From the NCBI GenBank assembly GCA_002402025.1, contig NVUU01000023.1:9533-14845 (forward strand): DNA of 5,313 nt. Direction: 5' to 3'. Positions 1 through 5,101 of this stretch are shown here, piece by piece. Source of the stretch: Candidatus Aerophobota bacterium. GTDB taxonomy: Bacteria > Chlamydiota > Chlamydiia > Chlamydiales > GCA-2402025. The notes beneath the pieces are model-generated. The model saw only the letters and a list, made by a program, of their open reading frames with translations. It was not told the origin of the DNA and searched no databases. Position 1 is the stretch's first letter, and each line of letters begins with the position of its first letter. The position numbers and the translations under genes are program-made.

Positions 1-531
1 AGAGGCCTCGACTACTACAATATGACTGTGTTTGAAGTCACCTCAAGCGTGCTAGGCGCTCAAAATTCAATCGGAGCAGGAGGCCGTTACGATGGTCTCA
101 TGAAAGATATTGGCGGCCAGGATCTTCCTTCAATTGGTTATGCAACAGGTATTGAAAGGATCTTATCAACCATGCAAGGACAGGGCTGCAAGTTTGGAGA
201 AGAAAAAGCTCCTTTCATCTTCTTTGTTCCTCTTGGAGAATCTGCTAAAAAAGTTACTTTTAAAGCCCTTTCTAAACTGAGGCATAAGCAAGTCCCTTCA
301 GAGATGTACGTTAAATCACAGAAAATGCAAAAAGCACTTCAAGAAGCAAGCGAGCAAAGAGCATCATATGCTGTGATCATCGGAGAACAGGAACTCGAAA
401 AAGGTATTTTTCAGATAAAAAATATGGAGACAAGAGATTCCGAAGAAGTTCCTCTTTCAAGTATTATAACACATCTTTATACTCTATGGGAAAGCGCTTC
501 TACAGAAAATAGGTCAAGCGCTCTAAGCTAG
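1..531 (+). CDS. hisS: Histidyl-tRNA synthetase, C-terminal part (5' end outside window)
   Basis: Histidine-tRNA ligase charges tRNA-His with histidine using ATP in the cytoplasm. The frame is open from base 1, so the gene enters from the left; the ATG at position 22 is internal. The visible 176 residues begin with the HisRS histidine-binding motif RGLDYY (residues 1-6), followed by the second motif GGRYDGL (27-33) and class II motif 3 around GIERI (50-54), whose arginine contacts ATP. Residues from about 62 to 165 fit the alpha/beta anticodon-binding domain of class IIa synthetases. The family is usually about 420-430 residues, so roughly the N-terminal 60% is missing here. The gene ends with TAG, and aspS starts 21 nt later on the same strand, so the two are probably cotranscribed. 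The hisS-aspS pairing is the known chlamydial order. Nothing looks broken in the visible part. Confidence 0.96.
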   Translation, partial: RGLDYYNMTVFEVTSSVLGAQNSIGAGGRYDGLMKDIGGQDLPSIGYATGIERILSTMQGQGCKFGEEKAPFIFFVPLGESAKKVTFKALSKLRHKQVPSEMYVKSQKMQKALQEASEQRASYAVIIGEQELEKGIFQIKNMETRDSEEVPLSSIITHLYTLWESASTENRSSALS

Positions 532-552
532 TTTTAGGAGAAAGAGAACACA

Positions 553-2340
553 ATGCACGACTACAGAAGAACACATAGTTGCGGAGATCTAAATAAAACT
601 CATGCAGGTGAAACTGTCACCCTATCCGGTTGGGTCCATAAACGCCGTGATCTTGGCGGCCTTACTTTCGTCGATCTAAGAGATCGTTACGGAATAACAC
701 AACTAATTTTCGATCCCAATAAAAATGCAGATCTACATAAACTTGCAGGTAATCTCAAACACGAATCTGTAATCTCTATTGAGGGCATCGTACATCCTAG
801 AGTAGAAGGAATGGCCAATAAGAATATGGTAACAGGAGAGATCGAGATTGAGGTATCGCATCTTGAACTTCTATCTGAATCACTAGTTCCTCCCTTCACA
901 CTAAATGATGACACATACGAAGTTAACGAAGAGCTCCGCCTCAAGTATCGTTATCTAGATATTAGAAAAGGAAATCTTTTAAAGAACCTTACTATAAGAC
1001 ATAAGGCAATGGTTGCAACAAGGCGTTTTTTGGACGGGGAAAAATTCACTGAAGTTCAGACACCCATTATGTCCAAGTCTACTCCTGAAGGAGCAAGGGA
1101 ATATCTTGTACCTTCCAGGATACATCCGGCACATTTTTACGCACTGCCACAATCTCCTCAAATTTACAAACAGCTGCTCATGATTTCTGGTCTCGATCGG
1201 TATTTTCAAATTGCACCGTGCTTTAGAGATGAAGATCTTAGAGCCGAAAGACAGCCTGAATTTACTCAAATCGATATTGAAATGAGCTTTGGAAAGCCCG
1301 AAGACATCAAAAAATTGACAGAAGGTATGCTAAAAGAAATTTTTAAAGAGTGTCTAAATGTTGAAATAGAAACACCCATTCCAGTCATGTCTTACCATGA
1401 CTGTCTTGAAAATTACGGAACAGACAAGCCAGACGTTCGTTTTGACATGCCTCTTGTTCGAGTCGATGATATCGTAAAAGATTCTACCTTCTCGATATTC
1501 ACAGACCAGCTTAAAAATGAAGGATGCATCAAAGGCATTTGTGTTAAAGGCGGCGCAGAAATATCAAGAAAAGGCATTGATGTTTATACAGAGTTCGTAT
1601 CAAGACTTGGCCTGAAAGGCCTTGCATGGATGAAAAAACAAAATGGCGAATTTTCCTCAAGTATTGTAAAATTTTTTCCAAGTGAACTTCTAGATAAACT
1701 ATCAAACGTTCTTCATGTAGAAGATGGAGATATGATTCTTTTTGCAGCAGCAAAAGAAAGTGTTGTGAACCAAGCTCTTGACCATTTAAGAAGACACATA
1801 GCGAAAGAAAGAAAGTTAATACCAGAAAATGCATACAAATTTTTATGGGTAAACGATTTCCCTCTTTTTGAATTTGATGAAGAAGAAAATCGACTAACCA
1901 GCATACACCACCCCTTCACCTCCCCTCACTTCGATGATATTAAACTTATTGATGAAGACCCTCTCAATGTGCGTTCAGATGCTTATGACTGTGTATTAAA
2001 TGGATTTGAAATCGGCGGTGGTTCTCAAAGGATTCACAATCAGGAGTTGCAGAAGAAAATCTTCAAAACTCTTAACTTAAGTGAAGACGATATTAAAACC
2101 AGAATGGGTTTCTTCATCGAGGCCTTGCAATATGGAACGCCTCCTCACCTTGGTATCGCGTTTGGGCTCGATCGTATTGCCATGATTTTGTGCAATACCG
2201 ATAACATCAAAGATGTAATCGCATTCCCCAAAAGCTTGAATGCAACAGATCTCATGATGCAATCGCCATCAATGGTTGAAAAAGTCCAACTTGATGAACT
2301 TAAAATTAAGACTTTAGCAGAAGAAATCTCTGTGATATAA
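553..2340 (+). CDS. aspS: Aspartyl-tRNA synthetase (bacterial type)
   Basis: Aspartate-tRNA ligase charges tRNA-Asp, and in organisms lacking AsnRS also tRNA-Asn, feeding the GatCAB amidotransferase. The 595-residue length is normal for the bacterial type. An N-terminal OB-fold anticodon-binding domain spans about 1-110, with GWVHKRRDLGG at 26-36. Class II motif 1 includes P171 (EVQTP), followed by STPEGAREYLVPSR (176-189). Motif 2 has F224-R225-DEDLRAERQPEF. The GAD insertion domain lies at about 290-420. FEIGGGSQR (485-493) and motif 3 GIAFGLDR ending at R541 complete the active site. The start is supported by AGGAG at 536-540 and by the N-terminal THSCGDL segment typical of the family. It sits 21 nt after hisS and 48 nt before mip. 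The stop codon lies within a palindrome that also carries a likely mip promoter. The sequence closely resembles chlamydial AspRS as I remember it. Confidence 0.98.
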   Translation: MHDYRRTHSCGDLNKTHAGETVTLSGWVHKRRDLGGLTFVDLRDRYGITQLIFDPNKNADLHKLAGNLKHESVISIEGIVHPRVEGMANKNMVTGEIEIEVSHLELLSESLVPPFTLNDDTYEVNEELRLKYRYLDIRKGNLLKNLTIRHKAMVATRRFLDGEKFTEVQTPIMSKSTPEGAREYLVPSRIHPAHFYALPQSPQIYKQLLMISGLDRYFQIAPCFRDEDLRAERQPEFTQIDIEMSFGKPEDIKKLTEGMLKEIFKECLNVEIETPIPVMSYHDCLENYGTDKPDVRFDMPLVRVDDIVKDSTFSIFTDQLKNEGCIKGICVKGGAEISRKGIDVYTEFVSRLGLKGLAWMKKQNGEFSSSIVKFFPSELLDKLSNVLHVEDGDMILFAAAKESVVNQALDHLRRHIAKERKLIPENAYKFLWVNDFPLFEFDEEENRLTSIHHPFTSPHFDDIKLIDEDPLNVRSDAYDCVLNGFEIGGGSQRIHNQELQKKIFKTLNLSEDDIKTRMGFFIEALQYGTPPHLGIAFGLDRIAMILCNTDNIKDVIAFPKSLNATDLMMQSPSMVEKVQLDELKIKTLAEEISVI

Positions 2341-2341
2341 T
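2314..2341 (+). promoter_or_regulatory. Probable extended -10 promoter for mip
   Basis: The hexamer TATAAT (2336-2341) is a perfect -10 match and is preceded by TG at 2333-2334, giving the extended -10 TGATATAAT. A weak -35 candidate, TTAGCA (2314-2319, 4 of 6 matches), lies 16 nt upstream. Transcription would start near 2348, leaving about 40 nt of leader before the mip ATG. The site overlaps the last codons and stop of aspS, so mip can be transcribed independently of the synthetase genes. It is inferred from consensus only. Confidence 0.55.
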
Positions 2342-2350
2342 CACGAGAGA
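2327..2350 (+). other. Inverted repeat / hairpin over the aspS stop codon
   Basis: Bases 2327-2336 (TCTCTGTGAT) can pair with 2340-2350 (ATCACGAGAGA), with one bulged G (2345) and a 3-base loop. The core GTGAT-ATA-ATCAC is a perfect palindrome. There is no following T-run, so it is not an intrinsic terminator. The palindrome encloses the candidate mip -10, so as DNA it could be an operator, and as RNA it could be a processing or stability hairpin at the end of the aspS message. No known regulator site matches exactly. Confidence 0.4.
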
Positions 2351-2358
2351 ATTTACAG

Positions 2359-2380
2359 TAAGGAGTTTCGAACGTAGGAG
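2359..2380 (+). promoter_or_regulatory. Tandem Shine-Dalgarno sequences ahead of mip
   Basis: Two Shine-Dalgarno-like sequences lie 16 nt apart: TAAGGAG (2359-2365) and TAGGAG (2375-2380). The second is correctly spaced (8 nt) for the mip ATG at 2389. The first has no start codon (ATG, GTG or TTG) at usable distance, so it may act as a ribosome standby site or be a chance duplicate. Confidence 0.5.
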
Positions 2381-2388
2381 AACTCATA

Positions 2389-3204
2389 ATGTCAAAAAAA
2401 ACTCTATATAAATTGTTCGCATCTTGTTTTCTTGCCGGCTTTTTTCTAATGCAACCAAGCACATTGCTTGCAAACGAAGAAACTCAAGAAAAAGGCGAAG
2501 AAGTCGCTTCCGTAGAGGAAGCTACAAGTGAAGAAAAATCACTTGATCTTCCAATGGTATCAGAAGCTTTTGGTCACGTAATTGGAAAAAACCTCGAATC
2601 ACTTGGTTTTGAATTTGATATGGAAAGTATTATCAAAGGAATTCAAGATTCAGTGGCTGGTAAAGATTCCCCAATGGGCGAATCCGAATGCGTACATGCA
2701 ATTTCCCAAGAGCAAGAGAAGAAGTTCAAGAAACTTGCAGAAGACAATTTAAAAGTAGCTGAAGTGTTTCTCGAAGAAAATGCTGCAATAGACGGTATTG
2801 TTTCTTTAGAAGAGAACAAACTTCAATACAAAATTGATCAAGCGGGTGAAGGTGAAGTTGTAGAAGCTCATTACACACCAATGATCAAATACACAGGTAA
2901 ACACGTTGATGGAAAAGTGTTTGGCTCTTCTAAAGAAGCTGAGACAATTTCTCTCGACGAAACGATTCCTGGCTTCAGCAGAGGTATTGTTGGAATGAAA
3001 GAAGGTGAGATAAGAACTCTTTATATCCATCCAGATTTTGGTTATGGAACAAATGGTTACCTTCCTCCAAACTCTCTTCTAACCTTTGAAATTGAACTTG
3101 TAAAAGCAAACAATTTTACTGAAGCTGATGATTCTGACACTATCTCTTCCCTTCCAGATGACATGGAAGATGGAGCGCTTGTCGATGAAGAATCCATGCA
3201 GTAA
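2389..3204 (+). CDS. mip: Mip-like exported FKBP-type peptidyl-prolyl cis-trans isomerase
   Basis: This FKBP-family prolyl isomerase is predicted to catalyse proline isomerisation outside the cytoplasm; Legionella and Chlamydia Mip proteins are surface or periplasmic virulence-associated homologues. The 271 residues begin with a Sec-type signal peptide: lysines at 3-4, a hydrophobic core at about 9-21, and likely cleavage after A28 (TLLA-NEE). A Glu-rich linker (about 30-52) leads to a helical FKBP_N dimerisation region (about 53-140) and a C-terminal FKBP domain (about 150-239), then an acidic tail without basic residues (240-271). Active-site positions visible are Y168, F178, I193, Y219 and F233. 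F196 replaces the usual Trp, as I recall in Chlamydia Mip, and G179 stands where most FKBPs have a catalytic-pocket Asp. No good lipobox is seen; FASC at 10-13 is a poor match. TAGGAG (2375-2380), 8 nt before the ATG, fixes the start. Confidence 0.93.
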   Translation: MSKKTLYKLFASCFLAGFFLMQPSTLLANEETQEKGEEVASVEEATSEEKSLDLPMVSEAFGHVIGKNLESLGFEFDMESIIKGIQDSVAGKDSPMGESECVHAISQEQEKKFKKLAEDNLKVAEVFLEENAAIDGIVSLEENKLQYKIDQAGEGEVVEAHYTPMIKYTGKHVDGKVFGSSKEAETISLDETIPGFSRGIVGMKEGEIRTLYIHPDFGYGTNGYLPPNSLLTFEIELVKANNFTEADDSDTISSLPDDMEDGALVDEESMQ

Positions 3205-3214
3205 AGCACAATTT

Positions 3215-3253
3215 AAAACCTCTTAAATTCTCGTTTAAGGGGTTTTTTCTTTT
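3215..3253 (+). terminator. Rho-independent terminator after mip, abutting the trmL start
   Basis: Bases 3215-3227 pair with 3234-3246 in a 13-bp stem (one G-U wobble, 3221/3240) around the 6-base loop TTCTCG. The T-rich tract TTTTTTCTTTT (3243-3253) overlaps the base of the stem and continues past it. It begins 10 nt after the mip stop codon, as expected for a terminator of mip transcription. Its 3' arm contains the only Shine-Dalgarno-like bases before trmL (AAGGGG, 3237-3242), and the T tract runs straight into the trmL ATG at 3254. Confidence 0.85.
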
Positions 3254-3709
3254 ATGGAAGTTATTCTCTACGAACCTCAGATCCCTCAAAATACTGGCAA
3301 TATCATAAGAACTTGCTCTGTAACAAATACAAGCCTCACCCTTGTAAAACCACTTGGCTTTAGCTTAAGCGAAAAAAACTTGAGAAGAGCAGGTCTTGAT
3401 TATCATCATGGGGTTGAAATACAGACAATTGATGATTTAGAGGTTTACCTAAAGAACTGCGATCAGAACTTTTACTTTCTCTCGAGCCACGCAAAGAAGA
3501 CCTATTCGGATATAGAATATACAGAAAATGATGTTTTGATATTTGGTTCGGAATCGTTTGGGCTCGATCCCAAATTTTTAAGGATGTATGAAGATCGGTT
3601 TATCACAATACCAATGACTCAAAAATCCAGATGCTTGAATCTTTCCAACTGTGTTTCCATTGTATTATACGAGTCTCTTAGACAACAAAATTTTATGCAC
3701 CTTCTGTGA
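3254..3709 (+). CDS. trmL: tRNA (cytidine/uridine-34 2'-O)-methyltransferase, SPOUT family
   Basis: TrmL (YibK, SpoU-like) uses S-adenosylmethionine to 2'-O-methylate the wobble nucleotide of tRNA-Leu isoacceptors in the cytoplasm. The 151 residues closely follow the E. coli TrmL pattern of about 157 residues. Motif 1 is YEPQIPQNTGNIIR (6-19), with LRRAGLDYH at 43-51. Motif 2 is LIFGSESFGL (95-104), and motif 3 is IPM (119-121) followed by SRCLNLSN (125-132). Motifs 2 and 3 form the trefoil knot that binds the cofactor. The start is fixed by homology, because the family begins directly with the LYEP segment. It is unusual in following an intrinsic terminator immediately, with a weak AAGGGG in the terminator stem as its only ribosome-binding candidate. 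I find no convincing promoter inside the mip 3' end. It converges with the next minus-strand gene, with 5 nt between stop codons. Confidence 0.94.
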   Translation: MEVILYEPQIPQNTGNIIRTCSVTNTSLTLVKPLGFSLSEKNLRRAGLDYHHGVEIQTIDDLEVYLKNCDQNFYFLSSHAKKTYSDIEYTENDVLIFGSESFGLDPKFLRMYEDRFITIPMTQKSRCLNLSNCVSIVLYESLRQQNFMHLL

Positions 3710-3714
3710 AGGAA

Positions 3715-4083
3715 CTATCCATTTACATCTTTCACTCGAAGAGTTAAATGGTGTGAAAAAAGCGTGCTTCTATCTGTCTTACTCAGATCTAGTGTAACAG
3801 CTACTCTAGCTTCATCGAATACCAATTCAGTTTTACCCTGAGTTTCTTTCATTTCTTTTTCAAATTCATCTAGAGATACTCGGTCTACCAAAACTGTCTT
3901 ACTAACGAGGCCTTTGACCATGATTGGGTTCGTTTCTATTATATCTAGCCTGAGCTTGGTAAAACGACCAGTAATTACTCCTATGAGTTTACCAAAAATT
4001 CCTACCTTTTCCTCATCTACCACTTTGATTTTTGTAGAGTTACTATCTAAATATAAATCCCCATCTTTAGTTGATATTTCCAT
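3715..4083 (-). CDS. Hypothetical protein, 122 aa, family not recognised
   Basis: I do not recognise this protein. It is 122 residues, mixed in charge, with no signal peptide. The only mildly hydrophobic stretch is GIFGKLIGVITG at about 28-39. Alternating hydrophobic and polar residues in the first 65 residues (for example KLRLDII, VSKTVLVDRV) and near the C-terminus (RVAVTLDL, HHLTLRV) suggest a beta-rich fold, with a short helical DEFEKEMKE segment at about 72-80. The start is supported by a purine-rich GAGAGAGGG just upstream and by an extended -10 promoter about 40 nt upstream of the ATG. It converges with trmL (5 nt between stops) and lies downstream of the DUF2905-type gene, which it may also share transcripts with. 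The ordinary composition and good upstream signals make it a likely real gene. Its function is unknown. Confidence 0.75.
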   Translation of the reverse strand: MEISTKDGDLYLDSNSTKIKVVDEEKVGIFGKLIGVITGRFTKLRLDIIETNPIMVKGLVSKTVLVDRVSLDEFEKEMKETQGKTELVFDEARVAVTLDLSKTDRSTLFSHHLTLRVKDVNG

Positions 4084-4121
4084 AAACCCTCTCTCTTAAC
4101 AAGACTTGATCCCTTTTCTTA

Positions 4122-4130
4122 ATTATAACA
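4122..4130 (-). promoter_or_regulatory. Extended -10 promoter for the 122-aa gene
   Basis: Read on the minus strand, 4130-4122 is TGTTATAAT, a perfect TATAAT with the TG of an extended -10. Bases at the -35 distance are a T-run (TTTTTT around 4150-4145), a weak -35, as tolerated by extended -10 promoters. Initiation near 4115 would leave a leader of about 30 nt before the ATG at 4083. Consensus-based inference. Confidence 0.6.
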
Positions 4131-4157
4131 TAGTTATTTCTTTAAAAAAAGAACTAT
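4130..4157. repeat. AT-rich inverted repeat upstream of the 122-aa gene
   Basis: ATAGTT (4130-4135) and AACTAT (4152-4157) are inverted copies. The repeat extends inward by three more A-T pairs after one mismatch, with an 8-base centre. It covers the spacer and -35 region of the candidate minus-strand promoter, so it could be an operator or a weak hairpin at the end of the trxA-DUF2905 transcript. It is AT-only apart from one pair and has no T-run after it in the minus direction, so it is a poor terminator. Confidence 0.3.
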
Positions 4158-4209
4158 ACCGATATTTATATCCTTTAATTCATAAAAAAGAATACTTATT
4201 AATAATCAG

Positions 4210-4425
4210 CTACTTCTTCTTGAAAAGAGCGAATAAATATGAAAAAAGAGAAAGGATCATGCTTGCAAGTAAGCAGGTTATGAAGGGGAAATAGATTTTG
4301 GCTTTACCGACGGAGCCGAAGAAATCCCCCGGGAGCTTTCCAATCCATGAGAAGTTCACCTTATATAACATAAGAATCCCTATAAGAGTCAGAAATATCC
4401 CGAAGACGATAAAGGCTTTGGCCAT
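4210..4425 (-). CDS. DUF2905-type small two-helix membrane protein
   Basis: This 71-residue protein matches the pattern of the DUF2905 family as I know it: a hydrophobic helix (about 4-22), the conserved loop motif GKLPGD (29-34), a YFP motif (45-47) at the start of a second hydrophobic helix (about 47-67), and a basic KKK end. It is therefore predicted to be an inner-membrane protein. The molecular function of the family is not established. The start codon lies one base after the trxA stop (TAATATG arrangement) and no Shine-Dalgarno sequence is visible in the end of trxA. Translation therefore probably depends on ribosomes terminating on trxA. The pairing with thioredoxin is suggestive at most; the single Cys (C51) lies inside helix 2 and gives no evidence of a redox role. 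Length is normal for the family. Confidence 0.87.
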   Translation of the reverse strand: MAKAFIVFGIFLTLIGILMLYKVNFSWIGKLPGDFFGSVGKAKIYFPFITCLLASMILSLFSYLFALFKKK

Positions 4426-4426
4426 A

Positions 4427-4753
4427 TTAGATCACTGTGGACACAAACTGCTTTAGCCCATCTAAGTCTCTTAGACCAACAAGCCTGTTTACTTCTTTGC
4501 CATCTTTGAAAAGGATCATCGTTGGAACAGATGTTACTGAAAATGTCCCTGCAATCTTTTGGTTCGCATCGATATCAACTTTACCAACTCGAAGCTTGCC
4601 TGCCATTACCTTTACGATTTCTTCAAGAACAGGTGTAAGCATACGGCAGGGACCGCACCAATCTGCGTAGAAATCAACAAGAGTTACCCCTTGAGATATT
4701 GTAGAGTCAAAGTTATCTTGATTTAGGGTAATGATTTGCTGTGTGTCTGTCAT
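4427..4753 (-). CDS. trxA: Thioredoxin
   Basis: Thioredoxin is a small cytoplasmic dithiol-disulfide oxidoreductase that is kept reduced by thioredoxin reductase and donates electrons to ribonucleotide reductase, peroxiredoxins and other targets. The 108 residues match the usual single-domain length. The active site WCGPC is at 32-36 (C33 and C36) after the strand VDFYAD (26-31). The buried D27, the cis-proline P77 in SVPT (75-78), and a C-terminal FKDGKEVNRLVG segment with the conserved glycine (G93) are all present. The start is supported by GAGGAA a few bases upstream of the ATG. In Chlamydia trxA lies next to the SpoU/trmL gene. Here two small genes separate them, and trxA is the first gene of a minus-strand unit. 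Near-consensus hexamers exist upstream (GATAAT at 4796-4791, TATAAA at 4806-4801), but neither has a good -35, so the promoter is unresolved. Confidence 0.98.
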   Translation of the reverse strand: MTDTQQIITLNQDNFDSTISQGVTLVDFYADWCGPCRMLTPVLEEIVKVMAGKLRVGKVDIDANQKIAGTFSVTSVPTMILFKDGKEVNRLVGLRDLDGLKQFVSTVI

Positions 4754-4914
4754 AAGTTCCTCATAAATAATGTTACAAGCTAAAGTCTAAATTATCGGAA
4801 TTTATATTTCTAGGTCTTCATCCGAGATTTTTTTTTGATAAAAACAAAAATTTTACTTTTTTTTCTTAAACAAAAAATTGTAAAGTTTCTATAGGTTAAA
4901 ATAAGGGTATATAA
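4754..4914. other. AT-rich divergent intergenic region with A/T tracts
   Basis: This 161-nt spacer separates the divergent trxA (minus) and 61-aa ORF (plus). Its central part (about 4828-4880) consists of successive runs of T and A, including a nine-base T run, an eight-base T run and a six-base A run, with very few G or C. Such tracts can bend DNA and act as UP-like promoter elements. Candidate -10 hexamers are present on both strands (GATAAT on minus; TAAAAT at 4897-4902 on plus), but none has a convincing -35 at the right spacing. No RNA gene or terminator hairpin is evident. Confidence 0.55.
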
Positions 4915-5100
4915 ATGCAATTGTTAGGATGTATGTTTAACACAAATCTTTCAAGCCTTGGGCTTTTCTTACCGATAACAGCAGCGATCATTATTGGCAT
5001 TAATATTGTCTTTGCGATCACTTGGATAAATAAAAGCCGAAAAAGAAAAGCTGCTTTGATAAGAAAAGACAGAGACGAGCCCCCGAGAAGGTACAAGTAG
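4915..5100 (+). CDS. Putative small single-pass membrane protein, 61 aa
   Basis: No family is recognised. The 61-residue product has one strongly hydrophobic segment (about 14-38, rich in Ile, Leu and Ala) followed by a markedly basic, hydrophilic tail (39-61, with Lys/Arg clusters KSRKRK and RRYK). By the positive-inside rule this predicts N-out, C-in topology in the inner membrane. The LLGC near the N-terminus is too close to the start to be a functional lipobox. The start codon has AAGGG (4903-4907) 7 nt upstream. An open frame also exists on the opposite strand here but would need a TTG start without a ribosome-binding site. The gene ends one or two bases before the end of the shifted frame of the convergent right-hand gene. 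Likely real, but short and unsupported by homology in my knowledge. Confidence 0.55.
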   Translation: MQLLGCMFNTNLSSLGLFLPITAAIIIGINIVFAITWINKSRKRKAALIRKDRDEPPRRYK

Positions 5101-5101
5101 A

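Noticed and set aside
2332..2345. CRP-like half sites (TGTGA and TCAC) around the mip promoter
   Set aside because: The spacing is 5 rather than 6 bases and the second half is incomplete, so it does not fit a CRP site. It is retained only as an unassigned palindrome.
2398..2427. Possible lipobox (FASC, C13) in the Mip signal peptide
   Set aside because: Phe at the -3 position is atypical and only about four hydrophobic residues precede the cysteine, so a signal peptidase I site after A28 fits better.
687..2462. Several minus-strand open frames opposite aspS and the mip start
   Set aside because: They overlap strongly supported genes, lack ribosome-binding sites and have no recognisable domains; they are shadows of the coding strand.
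2161..3569. A 13-base sequence (TTTGGGCTCGATC) occurs at 2161-2173 in aspS and at 3557-3569 in trmL
   Set aside because: Both copies encode the FGLD of their own family's catalytic motif, so this is coincidental codon choice and not a repeat element.
4106..4294. Plus-strand open frame of 62 codons across the 4084-4209 gap and the DUF2905-type gene
   Set aside because: It is largely antisense to a recognised gene, its start lies within the promoter region of the minus-strand 122-aa gene, and its Lys/Tyr-rich content reflects AT-rich DNA.
4896..5096. Minus-strand open frame of 66 codons with hydrophobic content opposite the 61-aa ORF
   Set aside because: It would need a TTG start with no ribosome-binding site, and its hydrophobicity can be a mirror of the plus-strand hydrophobic segment. 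The plus-strand frame has ATG, AAGGG spacing and a coherent membrane topology.
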